DNA of 64,000 nucleotides, from assembly GCF_011762225.1 (NCBI RefSeq), contig NZ_JAASQI010000003.1:248001-312000 (forward strand), given 5' to 3'. This DNA is from Pseudochelatococcus lubricantis. Lineage in GTDB: Bacteria; Pseudomonadota; Alphaproteobacteria; Rhizobiales; Beijerinckiaceae. Positions 29,410-39,598 of the stretch are shown in pieces (within the stretch, counting starts at the first letter, position 1; every line of letters starts with the position of its first letter). A program made the translations under genes and the position numbers. Below the pieces are notes generated by a model. That model ran no database searches. It was given only the letters and a program-made list of their open reading frames with translations, and was not told the origin of the DNA.

Positions 29410-29763
29410 TTGATTTCGATGGCCTTTGCCCAGGGCACGACCGCCGCTCCCACCGGGAGCAGCATCATTATCCAGTTCATCCCCTTCATCCTCATCTTCG
29501 TGGTGATGTGGTTCCTGATCCTGCGCCCGCAGCAGAAGCGCGCCAAGGCGCATCAGGAGATGGTGAAGGGTGTGCGGCGCGGCGATACCATCGTGACCTC
29601 CGGCGGCTTCATCGCCAAGGTGACGCGGGTCATCGACGACAACGAGCTGGAGGCGGAAATCGCCGACGGCGTGAAGGCCCGCATCGTGCGCTCGACCATC
29701 GCGGACGTCCGCGCGAAGGGCGAACCGGTGAAGGGCGAGGCCGCCAACGACGCCGGCAAGTAA
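29410..29763 (+). CDS. yajC: Sec translocase accessory subunit YajC
   Basis: YajC associates with SecDF at the inner membrane. The 117-residue protein has a single N-terminal span (IIIQFIPFILIFVVMWFLIL), the conserved RPQQKRAKAHQEMVKGVRRGD motif and TSGGFIAKVTRV. The start is likely TTG 29410, because GGAGG at 29398-29402 sits 7 bases before it, and MISMAFAQ resembles the known N-terminus. ATG 29419 is farther from the ribosome binding site. secD and secF follow. Confidence 0.95.
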   Translation: MISMAFAQGTTAAPTGSSIIIQFIPFILIFVVMWFLILRPQQKRAKAHQEMVKGVRRGDTIVTSGGFIAKVTRVIDDNELEAEIADGVKARIVRSTIADVRAKGEPVKGEAANDAGK

Positions 29764-29830
29764 CCGGCGGCGCAGCGACGTAATCGCCCGTATTCTCCGG
29801 CGCCGCGACCGCCGGACAGAGGACACTGGC

Positions 29831-29876
29831 GCATCGGACCGCGAGGCGGAAACCGGCTTCCGGATCGGTCCGATGC
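29831..29876 (+). other. Stem-loop in the yajC-secD gap
   Basis: Eleven-base perfect arms (29831-29841 and 29866-29876) flank a 24-base loop that can form a second small stem. It ends 78 bases before secD. No T tract follows, so it is not a terminator. It may be a processing signal or control element between yajC and secDF. Confidence 0.45.
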
Positions 29877-29954
29877 CCGACAGGAAAACAAGATTGGCCC
29901 TGCGCGCGGATCGGCGTACGGCTATCCGCCCGGCATCAGGAAGGCCGCCCGACA

Positions 29955-31562
29955 ATGCTCCGTTATTCGACCGGCAAGGTCGTTGCCGTTCTCGTGCTTA
30001 CCATGCTCGGCTTTCTTTTCGCCGCGCCCAGCCTGTTCACCCCCGCCCAGCGTGACGCCTTCATCGCGTCCGTGCCGTCGTGGATACCGCGCGCGCTGGT
30101 GCCGCATCAGGGCATCGTGCTCGGCCTCGACCTGCAAGGCGGTTCGCATGTCGTGCTGGAGGTCGATACGAACGATCTGCTGCGTACGCAGCTCAACCTG
30201 CTGCGCGACGACGTGCGCGCCATCCTGCGGGACGAGCGGGTGACGGCGCAGGGTGGCATTGTCGTGCAGCCGCGCGGCGTGCAGATTCGCATTCCCGACG
30301 GCGAGGCGCGCAACAAGGTGCTGCCGCGGCTGCGCGAATTGTCGCAGCCCATCGGCAATCCGCTGCTGGGGCAGGCGGGCGCTTCCACGATTGACATCAC
30401 CGCGGACGCCGACGGCCTCATCCGCCTGACGCTGTCCGATGCCGGCATCAACGATCGGGTGCGCCGCGCCGTCGATCAGGCGATAGAGGTGCTGCGCCGG
30501 CGCGTGGACGCACTTGGCACCACCGAACCCAACATCCAGCGTGAGGGCGCGGATCGCGTGCAGGTGCAGGTGCCGGGCCTGCAGGACCCGCAGAGGCTGA
30601 AGGAAATCCTCGGCCGCACGGCCAAGCTCGAATTCCGCTTCGTGTCGGAGACGGGCTCCGGCGACGTGGAGAACATTCCCTCGCAGGAGATCCCCGGCCA
30701 GACCTTCCCGGTGGAGCGCCAGCAGGCGGTTGACGGCGCCGACCTCGTCGATGCGCAGCCATCGTTCGACTCTCAGACCGGCCGGCCCATCGTCAATTTC
30801 CGCTTCAACATGCGTGGCGCGCAGCGCTTCGGACAGGCGACGACGGAGAACGTGGGCCGCCTGATGGCCATCGTGCTCGACAACGAGGTGATCTCCGCTC
30901 CCCGTATCCAGACGCCGATCACCGGCGGTTCGGGCATGATCTCCGGCAGCTTCACGGTGGAGCAGGCCAACAACCTCGCCATCCTGCTGCGCGCCGGCGC
31001 GCTGCCCGCCAAGCTCACCATCGTGGAGGAGCGCACGGTGGGGCCCGGTCTGGGGCAGGACTCCATCGAGGCCGGCAAGGCGGCGGTGGCGGTCTCCACG
31101 GTGTTCGTCGTGCTGTTCATGTTCGCGACATATGGCCTTTTCGGACTGATCGCCAACATCGCGCTCGTTGTCCACGTCGTGTTCATCTTCGCGCTGATGT
31201 CGCTGCTCGGCGCGACACTGACGCTGCCCGGCATCGCGGGCATCGTGCTGACCATCGGCACGGCGGTGGACTCGAACGTGCTCATATACGAGCGCATGCG
31301 CGAGGAATCGCGGGCAGGGCGCTCGCTGATCACGGCGCTGGAAGCCGGCTTCAACCGCGCTTTCGCGACGATCATCGATTCGAACTCCACCATGCTGATC
31401 GCTGCGCTGATCCTGTTCTTCCTGGGGTCCGGGCCCGTGCGTGGCTTCGCCGTGGTGTTCATCCTCGGCATCCTGACGACGGTCATCACCGCCGTCACCA
31501 TGACGCGGATGATGGTGGCGCTGTGGTACCGGCTGGCACGGCCCAAGAGACTGCCGTTCTGA
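29955..31562 (+). CDS. secD: Protein translocase subunit SecD
   Basis: SecD, with SecF, uses the proton gradient to complete export. The 535-residue protein has an N-terminal span and the P1 region with GLDLQGGSHVVLEVD. The later domain contains FRFNMRGAQRFGQATTENVGRLMAIVLDNEV and SGMISGSFTVEQANNLA, and five membrane helices close the C-terminus. The motifs GIVLTIGTAVDSNVLIYERMREE and AGRSLITALEAGFNRAF are intact. Confidence 0.97.
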   Translation: MLRYSTGKVVAVLVLTMLGFLFAAPSLFTPAQRDAFIASVPSWIPRALVPHQGIVLGLDLQGGSHVVLEVDTNDLLRTQLNLLRDDVRAILRDERVTAQGGIVVQPRGVQIRIPDGEARNKVLPRLRELSQPIGNPLLGQAGASTIDITADADGLIRLTLSDAGINDRVRRAVDQAIEVLRRRVDALGTTEPNIQREGADRVQVQVPGLQDPQRLKEILGRTAKLEFRFVSETGSGDVENIPSQEIPGQTFPVERQQAVDGADLVDAQPSFDSQTGRPIVNFRFNMRGAQRFGQATTENVGRLMAIVLDNEVISAPRIQTPITGGSGMISGSFTVEQANNLAILLRAGALPAKLTIVEERTVGPGLGQDSIEAGKAAVAVSTVFVVLFMFATYGLFGLIANIALVVHVVFIFALMSLLGATLTLPGIAGIVLTIGTAVDSNVLIYERMREESRAGRSLITALEAGFNRAFATIIDSNSTMLIAALILFFLGSGPVRGFAVVFILGILTTVITAVTMTRMMVALWYRLARPKRLPF

Positions 31563-31637
31563 AGACTGCCGTTCGAACGTATTGAAGTGAAGGGTTGGCG
31601 CCGCCCCGCGCGGGCCGCCCGCTGAGGAGAGACGAGA

Positions 31638-32588
31638 GTGCGCCTGCTTCGCATCTACCCCGATGACACCCGTTTCGGCTTCGTCCGCTTCCGGCGCATC
31701 ACGCTGCCGCTGTCGGCGCTGCTGGTCGTGATGACGGTCGTTCTCGGCATGACTGTCGGCCTCAATTTCGGCATCGATTTCAAGGGCGGCACGCTGATCG
31801 AGATGCAGGCCAAGTCCGGCAAGGCCGATGCGGGCGCCATCCGGCAGACGGCGGAGGGGCTCGGCTTCGGCGGCGTCGAGGTGCAGGAATTCGGCACGCA
31901 GGGCGGTGTGTCGCTGCGTTTCCCCATCCAGGAAGGCGGCGAGGGCGCACAGAGCAACGTCGTGCAGCAGGCGCGCGCGACCTTCGAGGCGGATTACGAG
32001 TTCCGCCGCGTGGAGACGGTGGGGCCGCGCGTGTCGGGCGAACTAGTGCGCTCGGGCACGCTCGGCATCGTGCTGGCGATCGGCGCGGTGATGGCCTACC
32101 TGTGGTTCCGGTTCGAGCTGCAGCTCGCGATCGGCGCCATCATCGGCACCATCCACGATATCATTCTCACGGTCGGCTTCTTCGTCGTCACGCAGTCCGA
32201 ATTCAACATGACGTCGATCGCCGCGATCCTGACCATCGTCGGTTATTCGCTCAACGAGACGGTGGTGGTGTTCGACCGCACGCGCGAACTGATGCGCCGT
32301 TACAAGAGCATATCGGTCGAGGAGCTGCTCGACGTTTCCGTCAACACCACCATGTCACGCACCGCGATGACCGCCACGACGACCTTCCTCGCCGTGCTGG
32401 CGCTCGTGCTGTTCGGGGGTGAGGCGATTCGCGGCTTCGCGGAGGTCATGCTGTTCGGCGTGGTGATCTGCACATACTCGGCGGTGTTCGTGTCATCGCC
32501 CATCCTGATCTATCTCGGCTTGCGTTCGCGCCCGGCCGAGTCGGCACAGGCGGCGACGCGGGCGGACGCAGCGGAGCAGACGCCCTGA
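31638..32588 (+). CDS. secF: Protein translocase subunit SecF
   Basis: The 316-residue protein has the SecF N-terminal motif GLNFGIDFKGGTLIEM, a periplasmic P4-like domain and five further spans containing GTIHDIILTVGFFVVTQSEF and GYSLNETVVVFDRTRELMRRY. Translation starts at GTG 31638 with a GAGGAGAGACGA ribosome binding site. The stop overlaps the next start (TGATG). Confidence 0.97.
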   Translation: MRLLRIYPDDTRFGFVRFRRITLPLSALLVVMTVVLGMTVGLNFGIDFKGGTLIEMQAKSGKADAGAIRQTAEGLGFGGVEVQEFGTQGGVSLRFPIQEGGEGAQSNVVQQARATFEADYEFRRVETVGPRVSGELVRSGTLGIVLAIGAVMAYLWFRFELQLAIGAIIGTIHDIILTVGFFVVTQSEFNMTSIAAILTIVGYSLNETVVVFDRTRELMRRYKSISVEELLDVSVNTTMSRTAMTATTTFLAVLALVLFGGEAIRGFAEVMLFGVVICTYSAVFVSSPILIYLGLRSRPAESAQAATRADAAEQTP

Positions 32589-32977
32589 TGTCGAAGCCGG
32601 AGGCACGCTACGAGGGTTTCCTGCCAGGGCAGCATCCCGTGACGGCCTACGGCAATGGCGGCTTCCGATTCGCCGGCATGTCGCACCGGGGATCGCTGCT
32701 GCTGTTGCCGTCCGGCGTCGTTGCCATCGAAGCGGCCTCAGTCGCCGATCTGTCCACGGTGCAGCTGACGCAGGTCGCGGCGGAAGGCGAGGGGGTCGAA
32801 CTGCTGCTCCTCGGCACCGGGCGCAACATGCAGCTGCTGCCTGCCGGTCTGCGGCAGTTCCTTTCGGAGGCAGGCGTGCGATTCGAGACCATGCAGACCG
32901 GGGCGGCGATCAGCACCTACAACGTCCTGCTGGCGGAAGACCGGCGCGTGGCGGCTGTCCTGATCGTCGTGGAGTAA
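32588..32977 (+). CDS. Mth938-like domain-containing protein (COG3737)
   Basis: The 129-residue protein belongs to the Mth938/NDUFAF3-like family. It has the beta-rich pattern YGNGGFRFAGMSHRGSLLLLPSG, LLLGTGRNMQLLPAGLRQFL and the end AAISTYNVLLAEDRRVAAVLI. Mitochondrial NDUFAF3 is a complex I assembly factor, and the alphaproteobacterial homologue commonly follows secF. It is translationally coupled to secF by TGATG. The NDUFAF6-like gene sits directly downstream. Confidence 0.9.
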   Translation: MSKPEARYEGFLPGQHPVTAYGNGGFRFAGMSHRGSLLLLPSGVVAIEAASVADLSTVQLTQVAAEGEGVELLLLGTGRNMQLLPAGLRQFLSEAGVRFETMQTGAAISTYNVLLAEDRRVAAVLIVVE

Positions 32978-33048
32978 TCTCCCCGTCATGTCGGCGTGTC
33001 GTTGCAAGGGTGCAGTCACCGTTTGCTGAAATTGCTTTGGAGCGCACG

Positions 33049-33909
33049 ATGGCGCCGACCGTTTCCGTGTCTGCCTTCTCCCATTGCGAAGCCATCGTGC
33101 GCGAGCACGAACCGGACCGTTACTGGGCGAGCCTCTTCGCACCGGCGGACAAGCGGCCCTATCTCCACGCGCTCTATGCCTTCAACCATGCGGTCGCGTG
33201 CGTGCGCGAATCGGTCAGTGCGCCCCTTCCGGGCGAAATCCGCCTGCAATGGTGGCGGGATGTGATTGACGCCGCACAAAGCGGCGCGCAGGGCGACCCG
33301 GTGAGCGAGGCTTTGATCGCCACCATCACCCGCTTTTCGCTTCCTGTGCAGGCCTTCCACGACCTGATCGACGCGCGCGTCTTCGATCTCTACGACGACC
33401 CGATGCCTTCGCTCGCCGATCTGGAGGGATATTGCGGGGAGACATCGTCCGCCCTGTTCCGGCTGGCGAGCATCGTGCTGGCCGATGGCCGCGATCCGGG
33501 CGGCGCGGACGCCGCCGGGCATGCGGGCGTCGCCCATGCGATGACCGGCCTGCTGCGCGCCCTGCCGTGGCATTTGCGGCGGGGGCAGGTCTACCTGCCC
33601 GCCGACGTTCTGGAACGGCACGGCGTGAGCCGCGAAAGCCTGACGACGGGCGCCGCCGATGGCCCGGGTCTGTCACGGGCGCTCGCCGACCTGCGGGCGG
33701 TTGCTCGCGATCATTTCACCAAGACCGAGACGGCCATGGCTGATGTGGCGCCGGAGGCCCGGGCGGCCTTTCTGGCGGCGGCTACCGTTCCGGCTTATCT
33801 CGCGCGCATGGAGCAGCGCGGCTACACGCCGTCGCGCTCCATCATCGATCTGCCGCAATGGCGTCGGCTATGGGCCTTCTGGCGGACAGCCGGGCGCTGG
33901 GGCCGATAG
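33049..33909 (+). CDS. Squalene/phytoene synthase family protein, NDUFAF6-like
   Basis: The 286-residue protein has the all-helical trans-prenyl synthase fold, with the first Asp motif in [15 protein letters not shown] and an [13 protein letters not shown] segment. The second Asp-rich motif is not clear, which suggests a non-catalytic or altered role. Homologues in animal mitochondria (NDUFAF6) assist complex I assembly, and its position after an NDUFAF3-like gene fits that. ATG 33049 with GGAG 6 bases upstream is preferred to GTG 33010. The 3-prime end overlaps trmFO by 42 bases on the other strand. Confidence 0.8.
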   Translation: MAPTVSVSAFSHCEAIVREHEPDRYWASLFAPADKRPYLHALYAFNHAVACVRESVSAPLPGEIRLQWWRDVIDAAQSGAQGDPVSEALIATITRFSLPVQAFHDLIDARVFDLYDDPMPSLADLEGYCGETSSALFRLASIVLADGRDPGGADAAGHAGVAHAMTGLLRALPWHLRRGQVYLPADVLERHGVSRESLTTGAADGPGLSRALADLRAVARDHFTKTETAMADVAPEARAAFLAAATVPAYLARMEQRGYTPSRSIIDLPQWRRLWAFWRTAGRWGR

Positions 33910-35325
33910 GGTAGCCAGCCACGACGCGAGGTCCCGCCGCGCCCGCGTCGTCAGCGCCTGCTTGCGTGCGAGTGCCTTGGCCGATCCCCGCAGCCGCTTG
34001 CCGTCCTCCGAGCGCAGCGCCTCGGTGAGCGGCGGAAACAGGCCGAAGTTCACGTTCATCGGCTGGAACGAGGAGGGTTTCGATACGGCCTCACCCTCCG
34101 CGCCGTCGTCGTCCGCATCGACGGAGACATGGCCACCGGTGATGTAGTCGAGCAGCGCGCCGATCGCCGTCGTCCGGGGCGGAAGGGGCAGGCTCGCCCC
34201 CGTGTCCTCGGCTGCGGCAAAGCGTCCGGCCATGAGGCCCACCGCCGCACTTTCCACATAGCCCTCGCAGCCGGTGATCTGTCCGGCGAAGCGCAGGCGT
34301 GGCAGCGCTTGCAGCCGCAGCGTCCTGTCGAGCAGGCGGGGGGAGTTGATGAAGGTGTTGCGGTGCAGGCCGCCCAGCCGTGCGAACTCGGCGTTTTCGA
34401 GGCCGGGAATCATGCGCAGGATGCGCGTCTGCTCGCCGTACTTCAGTTTCGTCTGAAAGCCGACGATGTTGTAGAGCGTCGCGGAAGCGTTATCCTGCCG
34501 CAACTGCACGATGGCGTAGGGCTTGACGAGAGGATTGTTGGGATTGGTCAGGCCCACCGGCTTCATCGGGCCGAAGCGCAATGTCTCGCGCCCGCGTTCC
34601 GCCATCACCTCGATGGGCAGGCAGGCGTTGAAATAGGGCGTGTTTTTTTCGAATTCCCGGAAGTCCGTCTTCTCGCCGGCCAGCAGCGCGTCGACGAATG
34701 CTTCGTACTGTTCCTGCGTCATCGGGCAGTTGAGGTAATCGGCGCCCGTGCCGCCCGGCCCCGCCTTGTCGTAGCGCGATTGCGCCCAGACGATGTCGCG
34801 GTTGATCGTATCCGCATGGACGATGGGCGCGATGGCATCGAAGAAGGCGAGCGCGCCTTCGCCGGTGGCTCCCTGCACCGCGTCCGCCAGCGCCTGCGAG
34901 GTGAGGGGGCCGGTGGCGATGATCGTCCGCCCCCAGTCCTCGGGCGGCAGGTCCTTCACCTCCTCCCGCACGACGGTGATGAGCGGATGCGCGCCGATGG
35001 CTGCTGTCACCGACTGCGAGAAGCCCTCGCGGTCCACGGCGAGCGCGCCACCCGCCGGCACCTGATGGGCATCCGCATGCGCCATAATCAGCGAGCCGAG
35101 CGCCCGCATCTCCTGATGCAACAGTCCGACAGCGTTGGTGCCGGCATCGTCCGAGCGGAAGGAATTGGAGCAGACCAGTTCGGCCAGCCCGTCTGTCTTG
35201 TGGGCGGGGGAACTGTTGTCGGGGCGCATCTCGTGCAGCACGACGGGCACGCCCTGGGAGGCGACCTGCCAGGCAGCCTCGCTGCCCGCGAGCCCTCCCC
35301 CTATTATGTGAACCGGATTCGTCAT
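33868..35325 (-). CDS. trmFO: Methylenetetrahydrofolate--tRNA-(uracil-5-)-methyltransferase TrmFO
   Basis: TrmFO makes m5U54 in tRNA using methylenetetrahydrofolate and FAD. The 485-residue protein has the FAD-binding [17 protein letters not shown]. It also has [28 protein letters not shown] with the catalytic Cys, VDREGFSQ, and [26 protein letters not shown]. It is somewhat longer than the usual ~450-470 residues. Convergent overlap with the phytoene-synthase-like gene means the last 14 codons share bases with that gene. Confidence 0.96.
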   Translation of the reverse strand: MTNPVHIIGGGLAGSEAAWQVASQGVPVVLHEMRPDNSSPAHKTDGLAELVCSNSFRSDDAGTNAVGLLHQEMRALGSLIMAHADAHQVPAGGALAVDREGFSQSVTAAIGAHPLITVVREEVKDLPPEDWGRTIIATGPLTSQALADAVQGATGEGALAFFDAIAPIVHADTINRDIVWAQSRYDKAGPGGTGADYLNCPMTQEQYEAFVDALLAGEKTDFREFEKNTPYFNACLPIEVMAERGRETLRFGPMKPVGLTNPNNPLVKPYAIVQLRQDNASATLYNIVGFQTKLKYGEQTRILRMIPGLENAEFARLGGLHRNTFINSPRLLDRTLRLQALPRLRFAGQITGCEGYVESAAVGLMAGRFAAAEDTGASLPLPPRTTAIGALLDYITGGHVSVDADDDGAEGEAVSKPSSFQPMNVNFGLFPPLTEALRSEDGKRLRGSAKALARKQALTTRARRDLASWLATLSAPAPGCPPEGP

Positions 35326-35400
35326 CCGGTCTATGTGTCGCTTATGGGGGCAAGCGTCAAGCGAGGTTAGCGTCCTCGCCGCGGCTTACCGCAAGCGCCC

Positions 35401-35438
35401 AAACAAGAACGCCCGCCTGCTAACAGGACGGGCGTTCT
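35401..35438 (-). terminator. Terminator of the DUF1127 gene
   Basis: Ten-base arms (35406-35415 and 35429-35438) plus an inner CCTG/CAGG stem form a long hairpin with one bulged base. On the minus strand it is followed by TTGTTTG. It lies 45 bases beyond the DUF1127 stop. Confidence 0.75.
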
Positions 35439-35483
35439 ATCGAGGCCTTCACGGTGCCGGTGTCACGCCAATGCGTGCCACAG

Positions 35484-35639
35484 TCACGCATTGGAATACT
35501 TCTTGGCGACGTACGGGATTTCCCAGCGGGACAGACCAACGTCGTTCAACTCACGATCCGAAAGCTGCGAAAGCTCGCGAATGGTCTCACGGTACAGACG
35601 CCAAGCGCGGATTTTGGACAGAATATAAGAAACGATCAT
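35484..35639 (-). CDS. DUF1127 domain-containing small protein
   Basis: The 51-residue product MIVSYILSKIRAWRLYRETI, then RELSQLSDRELNDVGLSRWEIPYV, is a complete DUF1127 protein; the LSDRELNDIGLSR motif defines the family. Such Arg-rich mini-proteins influence RNA turnover or phosphate and stress responses in some alphaproteobacteria. The ATG has a strong AGGAG 6-8 bases upstream. A TTGCGATGCAA operator candidate lies about 50 bases upstream. Confidence 0.92.
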   Translation of the reverse strand: MIVSYILSKIRAWRLYRETIRELSQLSDRELNDVGLSRWEIPYVAKKYSNA

Positions 35640-35684
35640 CACACTCTCCTGATGCAGCGATGCGGAGGGATTAATCTCCTGCAC

Positions 35685-35698
35685 TGTTGCGATGCAAT
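35685..35698. promoter_or_regulatory. TTGC-N3-GCAA motif upstream of the DUF1127 gene
   Basis: TGTTGCGATGCAAT lies 46-59 bases upstream of the DUF1127 start codon, where a promoter would be. It is identical over TGTTGCGATGCAA to the copy in the HIT upstream array (17585-17597). Confidence 0.45.
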
Positions 35699-35785
35699 AT
35701 ACGTCACCAGCGCATGCTGAGGGAGAGGGCATTTGGAAGATCAGTCAGGCATTCAATGCATGGCTAGAAGGCAGTTTCTTCACGA

Positions 35786-35806
35786 TTTGCCCACAATTGG
35801 GGCAAA
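35786..35806. other. Inverted repeat downstream of uvrA
   Basis: TTTGCCC (35786-35792) and GGGCAAA (35800-35806) pair perfectly around 7 bases, 38 bases past the uvrA stop. No T tract follows on either strand, so termination is doubtful. Confidence 0.3.
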
Positions 35807-35843
35807 AAGATAAATGGTTTCATGTGTAAGCATTGCGCTCTCG

Positions 35844-38774
35844 TCATTCCGCCGCTTGTGTGCGCTTGCGAAGAGGTCGGCGGGCCAGCACTTCCCGCAG
35901 GAAATGGCCCGTATGGCTCTTCTCGTCTGCGGCGATCGTCTCCGGCGTGCCCTGCGCGACGATCCGCCCGCCGCCATCGCCGCCCTCGGGCCCCATGTCT
36001 ATGATCCAGTCCGCCGTCTTGATGACTTCGAGGTTATGCTCGATCACCACGACGGTGTTGCCCTGCTCGACGAGTTCGTGCAGCACTTCGAGCAGCTTGG
36101 CGACGTCATGGAAATGCAGGCCGGTGGTCGGCTCGTCGAGGATATAGAGTGTGCGGCCGGTGGCGCGTTTCGACAGCTCCTTGGAGAGCTTGACCCGCTG
36201 CGCCTCGCCGCCGGACAGCGTCGTCGCGGGCTGGCCTACCTTCACATAGCCGAGCCCGACGCGCGACAGCGTCTGCAGGCGGTCGCGGATGGCCGGCACG
36301 GCCTTGAACAGCTCCAGCCCCTCGTCGACCGTCATGTCGAGCACGTCGGCAATGGAGTGGTCGCGGTATTTCACCTCCAGCGTCTCGCGTTCGTAGCGCT
36401 TGCCCTTGCAAACGTCGCAGGTGACGTAGACATCGGGCAGGAAGTGCATCTCGATCTTGATGACGCCGTCGCCCTGGCACGCCTCGCAGCGCCCGCCCTT
36501 GACGTTGAACGAGAACCTCCCCGGCTGGTAGCCGCGCGCCTTCGCCTCCGGCAGGCCGGCAAACCATTCGCGGATCGGCGTGAACGCGCCCGTATAGGTG
36601 GCCGGATTCGAGCGCGGCGTGCGGCCGATGGGCGACTGATCGATGTCGATCACCTTGTCGAGCTGCTCCAGCCCGTCAAGTGCGTCGAACGGGGCAGGGT
36701 GGGCCACAGCGCCATTCAGATGCCGCGCCGCCGCCTGGTAGAGCGTGTCGATGACGAGGGTGGACTTGCCGCCGCCCGACACGCCGGTGACGCAGGTGAA
36801 GGTGCCGAGCGGAAACGCGGCGGTGACGTTCTTGAGGTTGTTGCCCCGCGCGCCCCTGAGCGTCAGCATGCGGCTTTTCTGCGGCTTGCGGCGCTTGGCG
36901 GGCACCGGCACCGAGAGTTCGCCGGTCAGATACCTGGCCGTCAGCGAATCGGGGGATTTCAGCAGCTCCCCGGGCGTGCCCTGCGCCACGATGCGCCCGC
37001 CGTGGACGCCCGCGCCGGGCCCGACGTCGACGACATAATCCGCCTGCAGGATGGCGTCCTCGTCGTGCTCGACCACGATCACGGTGTTGCCGAGATCCCG
37101 AAGGCGCTTCAGCGTCTGCAGCAGCCGCTCGTTGTCGCGCTGGTGCAGGCCGATGGATGGCTCGTCCAACACATAGAGCACGCCGGTGAGGCCCGATCCG
37201 ATCTGGGACGCAAGCCTGATGCGCTGGCTCTCGCCGCCCGAAAGCGTGCCGGAGGCGCGCGCCAGCGTGAGGTACTCCAACCCCACATCGAGCAGGAAGG
37301 TGAGCCGCTCACGGATTTCCTTCAGGATGCGGTAGGCGATCGCGTTCTGCTGCTCGGTCAGCGTCACCGGCGCCGCCTCGAACCAGCCGCGCGCGTCGCT
37401 GACCGACAGTTGCGACACCTCGCCGATATGTTTCCCCGCGATCTTCACGGCCAGCGCCTCGGGCTTGAGGCGGAAGCCGTTGCAGGCGGCGCAGGGCGTC
37501 TCGGACATGAAGCGCGCGATGTCCTCCCGCGCCCATTCGCTGTCCGTCTCCTTCCAGCGCCGTTCGAGATTGGGTATGACACCCTCGAACGGCTTGTTGA
37601 CCTCATAGCTGCGGCTGCCGTCCGCATAGAGGATGCGCACCTTCTCGCGCCCGGTGCCGTAGAGAATGGCGTTGCGCAGGCCCTCCGACAGCTCCGACCA
37701 CTTCGTCGCCATGCCCTCGCCGAAGTGAGCGGAGAGCGCGTCGAGCGTCTGGGCGTAATAAGGCGAGGTCGATTTCGCCCAAGGCGCCACCGCGCCGTCG
37801 CGCAGCGTGCGGCCCTCGTCCGGCACCACCAGCGTGGGCGAGACGTGCATCTCGCGGCCGAGCCCGTCGCAGACCGGGCAGGCGCCATAGGGGTTGTTGA
37901 ACGAGAACAGCCGCGGCTCGATCTCCGGAATCGTGAAGCCGGAGACGGGGCAGGCGAATTTCGACGACAGAATCAGCCGGCGCGGCGCGCCTGATTCGTC
38001 CGTTTCGTCGGCGAATTCGATGACGGCAATGCCGTCCACCAGATCGAGCGCGGTCTCCAGCGATTCCGACAGGCGCGACGCCATATCGGTGCGCACGACC
38101 AGCCGGTCGACCACAACGTCGATGTCATGCTTCAGCTTCTTGTCGAGCGATGGCGCGTCCGCGATCTCGTGGAAGACGCCGTCGATCTTCACACGCTGGA
38201 AGCCGCGTTTCAGGAACTCGGCGAGTTCCTTGCGGTACTCGCCCTTGCGCCCGCGCACCACGGGCGCGAGCAGATAGAAGCGCGTCTTCTCCGGCAGGGC
38301 GAGCACCCGGTCGACCATCTGGCTGACTGTCTGGCTTTCGATCGGCAGGCCCGTCGCCGGCGAATAGGGCACGCCGACGCGCGCCCACAGCAGGCGCATG
38401 TAATCGTAGATCTCCGTCACCGTGCCGACGGTGGAGCGCGGGTTGCGCGAAGTCGTCTTCTGCTCGATGGAGATGGCTGGCGACAGGCCGTCGATCTGGT
38501 CGACGTCCGGCTTCTGCATCATCTCCAGGAACTGGCGAGCGTAGGCGGACAGCGATTCGACATAGCGGCGCTGCCCCTCGGCATAAATCGTGTCGAAGGC
38601 CAGCGATGATTTGCCGGATCCCGACAGGCCCGTGAACACCACGAGCCTGTCGCGCGGGATCGTCAGGTCGACGTTCTTCAGGTTGTGCTCGCGCGCGCCG
38701 CGAATGCTGATCACGTGGCGGGGGCCCGCCGGCAGCGGGGTCGAGCCATCGAAAAGGTCGTCAAGAGAGGCCAT
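35844..38774 (-). CDS. uvrA: Excinuclease ABC subunit UvrA
   Basis: UvrA is the damage-sensing ATPase of nucleotide excision repair. The 976-residue protein has two ABC cassettes: Walker [11 protein letters not shown] near residue 50 and [10 protein letters not shown] near residue 665. It also has two LSGGE signature motifs and zinc fingers of the CPVCDGLG and CEACQGDG types. The C-terminal [13 protein letters not shown] is typical. The middle Gly of the second P-loop replaces a Ser. The divergent spacer to ssb contains a LexA box. Confidence 0.98.
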   Translation of the reverse strand: MASLDDLFDGSTPLPAGPRHVISIRGAREHNLKNVDLTIPRDRLVVFTGLSGSGKSSLAFDTIYAEGQRRYVESLSAYARQFLEMMQKPDVDQIDGLSPAISIEQKTTSRNPRSTVGTVTEIYDYMRLLWARVGVPYSPATGLPIESQTVSQMVDRVLALPEKTRFYLLAPVVRGRKGEYRKELAEFLKRGFQRVKIDGVFHEIADAPSLDKKLKHDIDVVVDRLVVRTDMASRLSESLETALDLVDGIAVIEFADETDESGAPRRLILSSKFACPVSGFTIPEIEPRLFSFNNPYGACPVCDGLGREMHVSPTLVVPDEGRTLRDGAVAPWAKSTSPYYAQTLDALSAHFGEGMATKWSELSEGLRNAILYGTGREKVRILYADGSRSYEVNKPFEGVIPNLERRWKETDSEWAREDIARFMSETPCAACNGFRLKPEALAVKIAGKHIGEVSQLSVSDARGWFEAAPVTLTEQQNAIAYRILKEIRERLTFLLDVGLEYLTLARASGTLSGGESQRIRLASQIGSGLTGVLYVLDEPSIGLHQRDNERLLQTLKRLRDLGNTVIVVEHDEDAILQADYVVDVGPGAGVHGGRIVAQGTPGELLKSPDSLTARYLTGELSVPVPAKRRKPQKSRMLTLRGARGNNLKNVTAAFPLGTFTCVTGVSGGGKSTLVIDTLYQAAARHLNGAVAHPAPFDALDGLEQLDKVIDIDQSPIGRTPRSNPATYTGAFTPIREWFAGLPEAKARGYQPGRFSFNVKGGRCEACQGDGVIKIEMHFLPDVYVTCDVCKGKRYERETLEVKYRDHSIADVLDMTVDEGLELFKAVPAIRDRLQTLSRVGLGYVKVGQPATTLSGGEAQRVKLSKELSKRATGRTLYILDEPTTGLHFHDVAKLLEVLHELVEQGNTVVVIEHNLEVIKTADWIIDMGPEGGDGGGRIVAQGTPETIAADEKSHTGHFLREVLARRPLRKRTQAAE

Positions 38775-39079
38775 CAGTCACCAGCCGGTTGCAGAAAAAG
38801 GCACGCCGGAATACGGTCAGGAAAAGTCGTCATGCGCAAGGCGATCATAGCGGCATCCGATGCCCGGTGTTGTGCGTTTGTCGAAAATCGGTCTTGCATT
38901 CACTTTTGCACTGCATTAGGAACATTTCAAGAACAATTTTCTTTGCGGGACGGGTAGGTTCGATTGGCGGCGTTTTCCGGGCATAAGCGCTTCGGGGCCG
39001 GGCGTGCGGATTGGTGGCACCGGCGGATTCGCGTATTGTCCGGGTTCGCCAACGGCACCCGCAGCAGGAGGACATCGGT
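38775..39079. other. Divergent promoter region of uvrA and ssb
   Basis: The 305-base spacer has a LexA box at 38920-38934 placed to serve both genes. It is AT-rich around 38890-38945, where promoters are likely. Near 38895-38915 there is also TTGCATT and TTGCACTGCA, loosely related to the TTGC-N3-GCAA motif. No gene is hidden here. Confidence 0.6.
38920..38934. promoter_or_regulatory. LexA (SOS) box between uvrA and ssb
   Basis: GAAC-N7-GAAC matches the alphaproteobacterial LexA consensus GTTC-N7-GTTC on the other strand without a mismatch. It lies 146 bases upstream of uvrA and 146 bases upstream of ssb, in their shared promoter spacer. UvrA and SSB are classical SOS genes, so damage-inducible divergent expression is expected. 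Confidence 0.85.
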
Positions 39080-39598
39080 ATGGCAGGCAGCGTCAACAAG
39101 GTCATTCTCGTCGGCAATCTCGGGCGCGATCCGGAGATTCGGCGCCTCAATTCGGGAGAGCCGGTCGCGAGCCTGCGCATCGCCACGTCCGAGACCTGGC
39201 GCGACAAGGGGACCGGCGAGCGCCGCGAGCGGACGGAATGGCATAATGTCGTGATCTTCAACGAGAATCTCGTGCGTATCGTCGAACAGTACCTGCGCAA
39301 GGGCACCAAGGTCTATGTGGAAGGTCAGCTGCAGACGCGCAAGTATCAGGACAAGGACGGCCAGGAGCGCTATACGACCGAGGTGGTGCTGCAGCGCTTC
39401 CGGGGCGAACTGACGATTCTCGACAGCCGCGGCGGCGGTGAGGAAGGCGCCGGCGGGTATGGCGGCGGCAGCTTCGCCGGCGCGGAGCCATCGCGCCCGG
39501 CCGTCAGCGACAGGTCGCAGACATCGGGCAGCGGCAGCTACGGAGGCGGCCAGTCCGGGAACTATTCCACGGACCTCGACGACGATATTCCGTTCTGA
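39080..39598 (+). CDS. ssb: Single-stranded DNA-binding protein
   Basis: SSB protects single-stranded DNA and recruits repair proteins. The 172-residue protein has the OB fold (residues about 1-115: [49 protein letters not shown]), a Gly/Ser-rich linker, and the acidic tip DDDIPF that docks partner proteins. ATG 39080 follows GGAGGACATCGGT. Additional in-frame codons upstream are not part of the family. Confidence 0.98.
   Translation: MAGSVNKVILVGNLGRDPEIRRLNSGEPVASLRIATSETWRDKGTGERRERTEWHNVVIFNENLVRIVEQYLRKGTKVYVEGQLQTRKYQDKDGQERYTTEVVLQRFRGELTILDSRGGGEEGAGGYGGGSFAGAEPSRPAVSDRSQTSGSGSYGGGQSGNYSTDLDDDIPF

Noticed and set aside
35814-37994. Long plus-strand open frame opposite uvrA
   Set aside because: uvrA is complete with both P-loops; the antisense protein is low-quality sequence.
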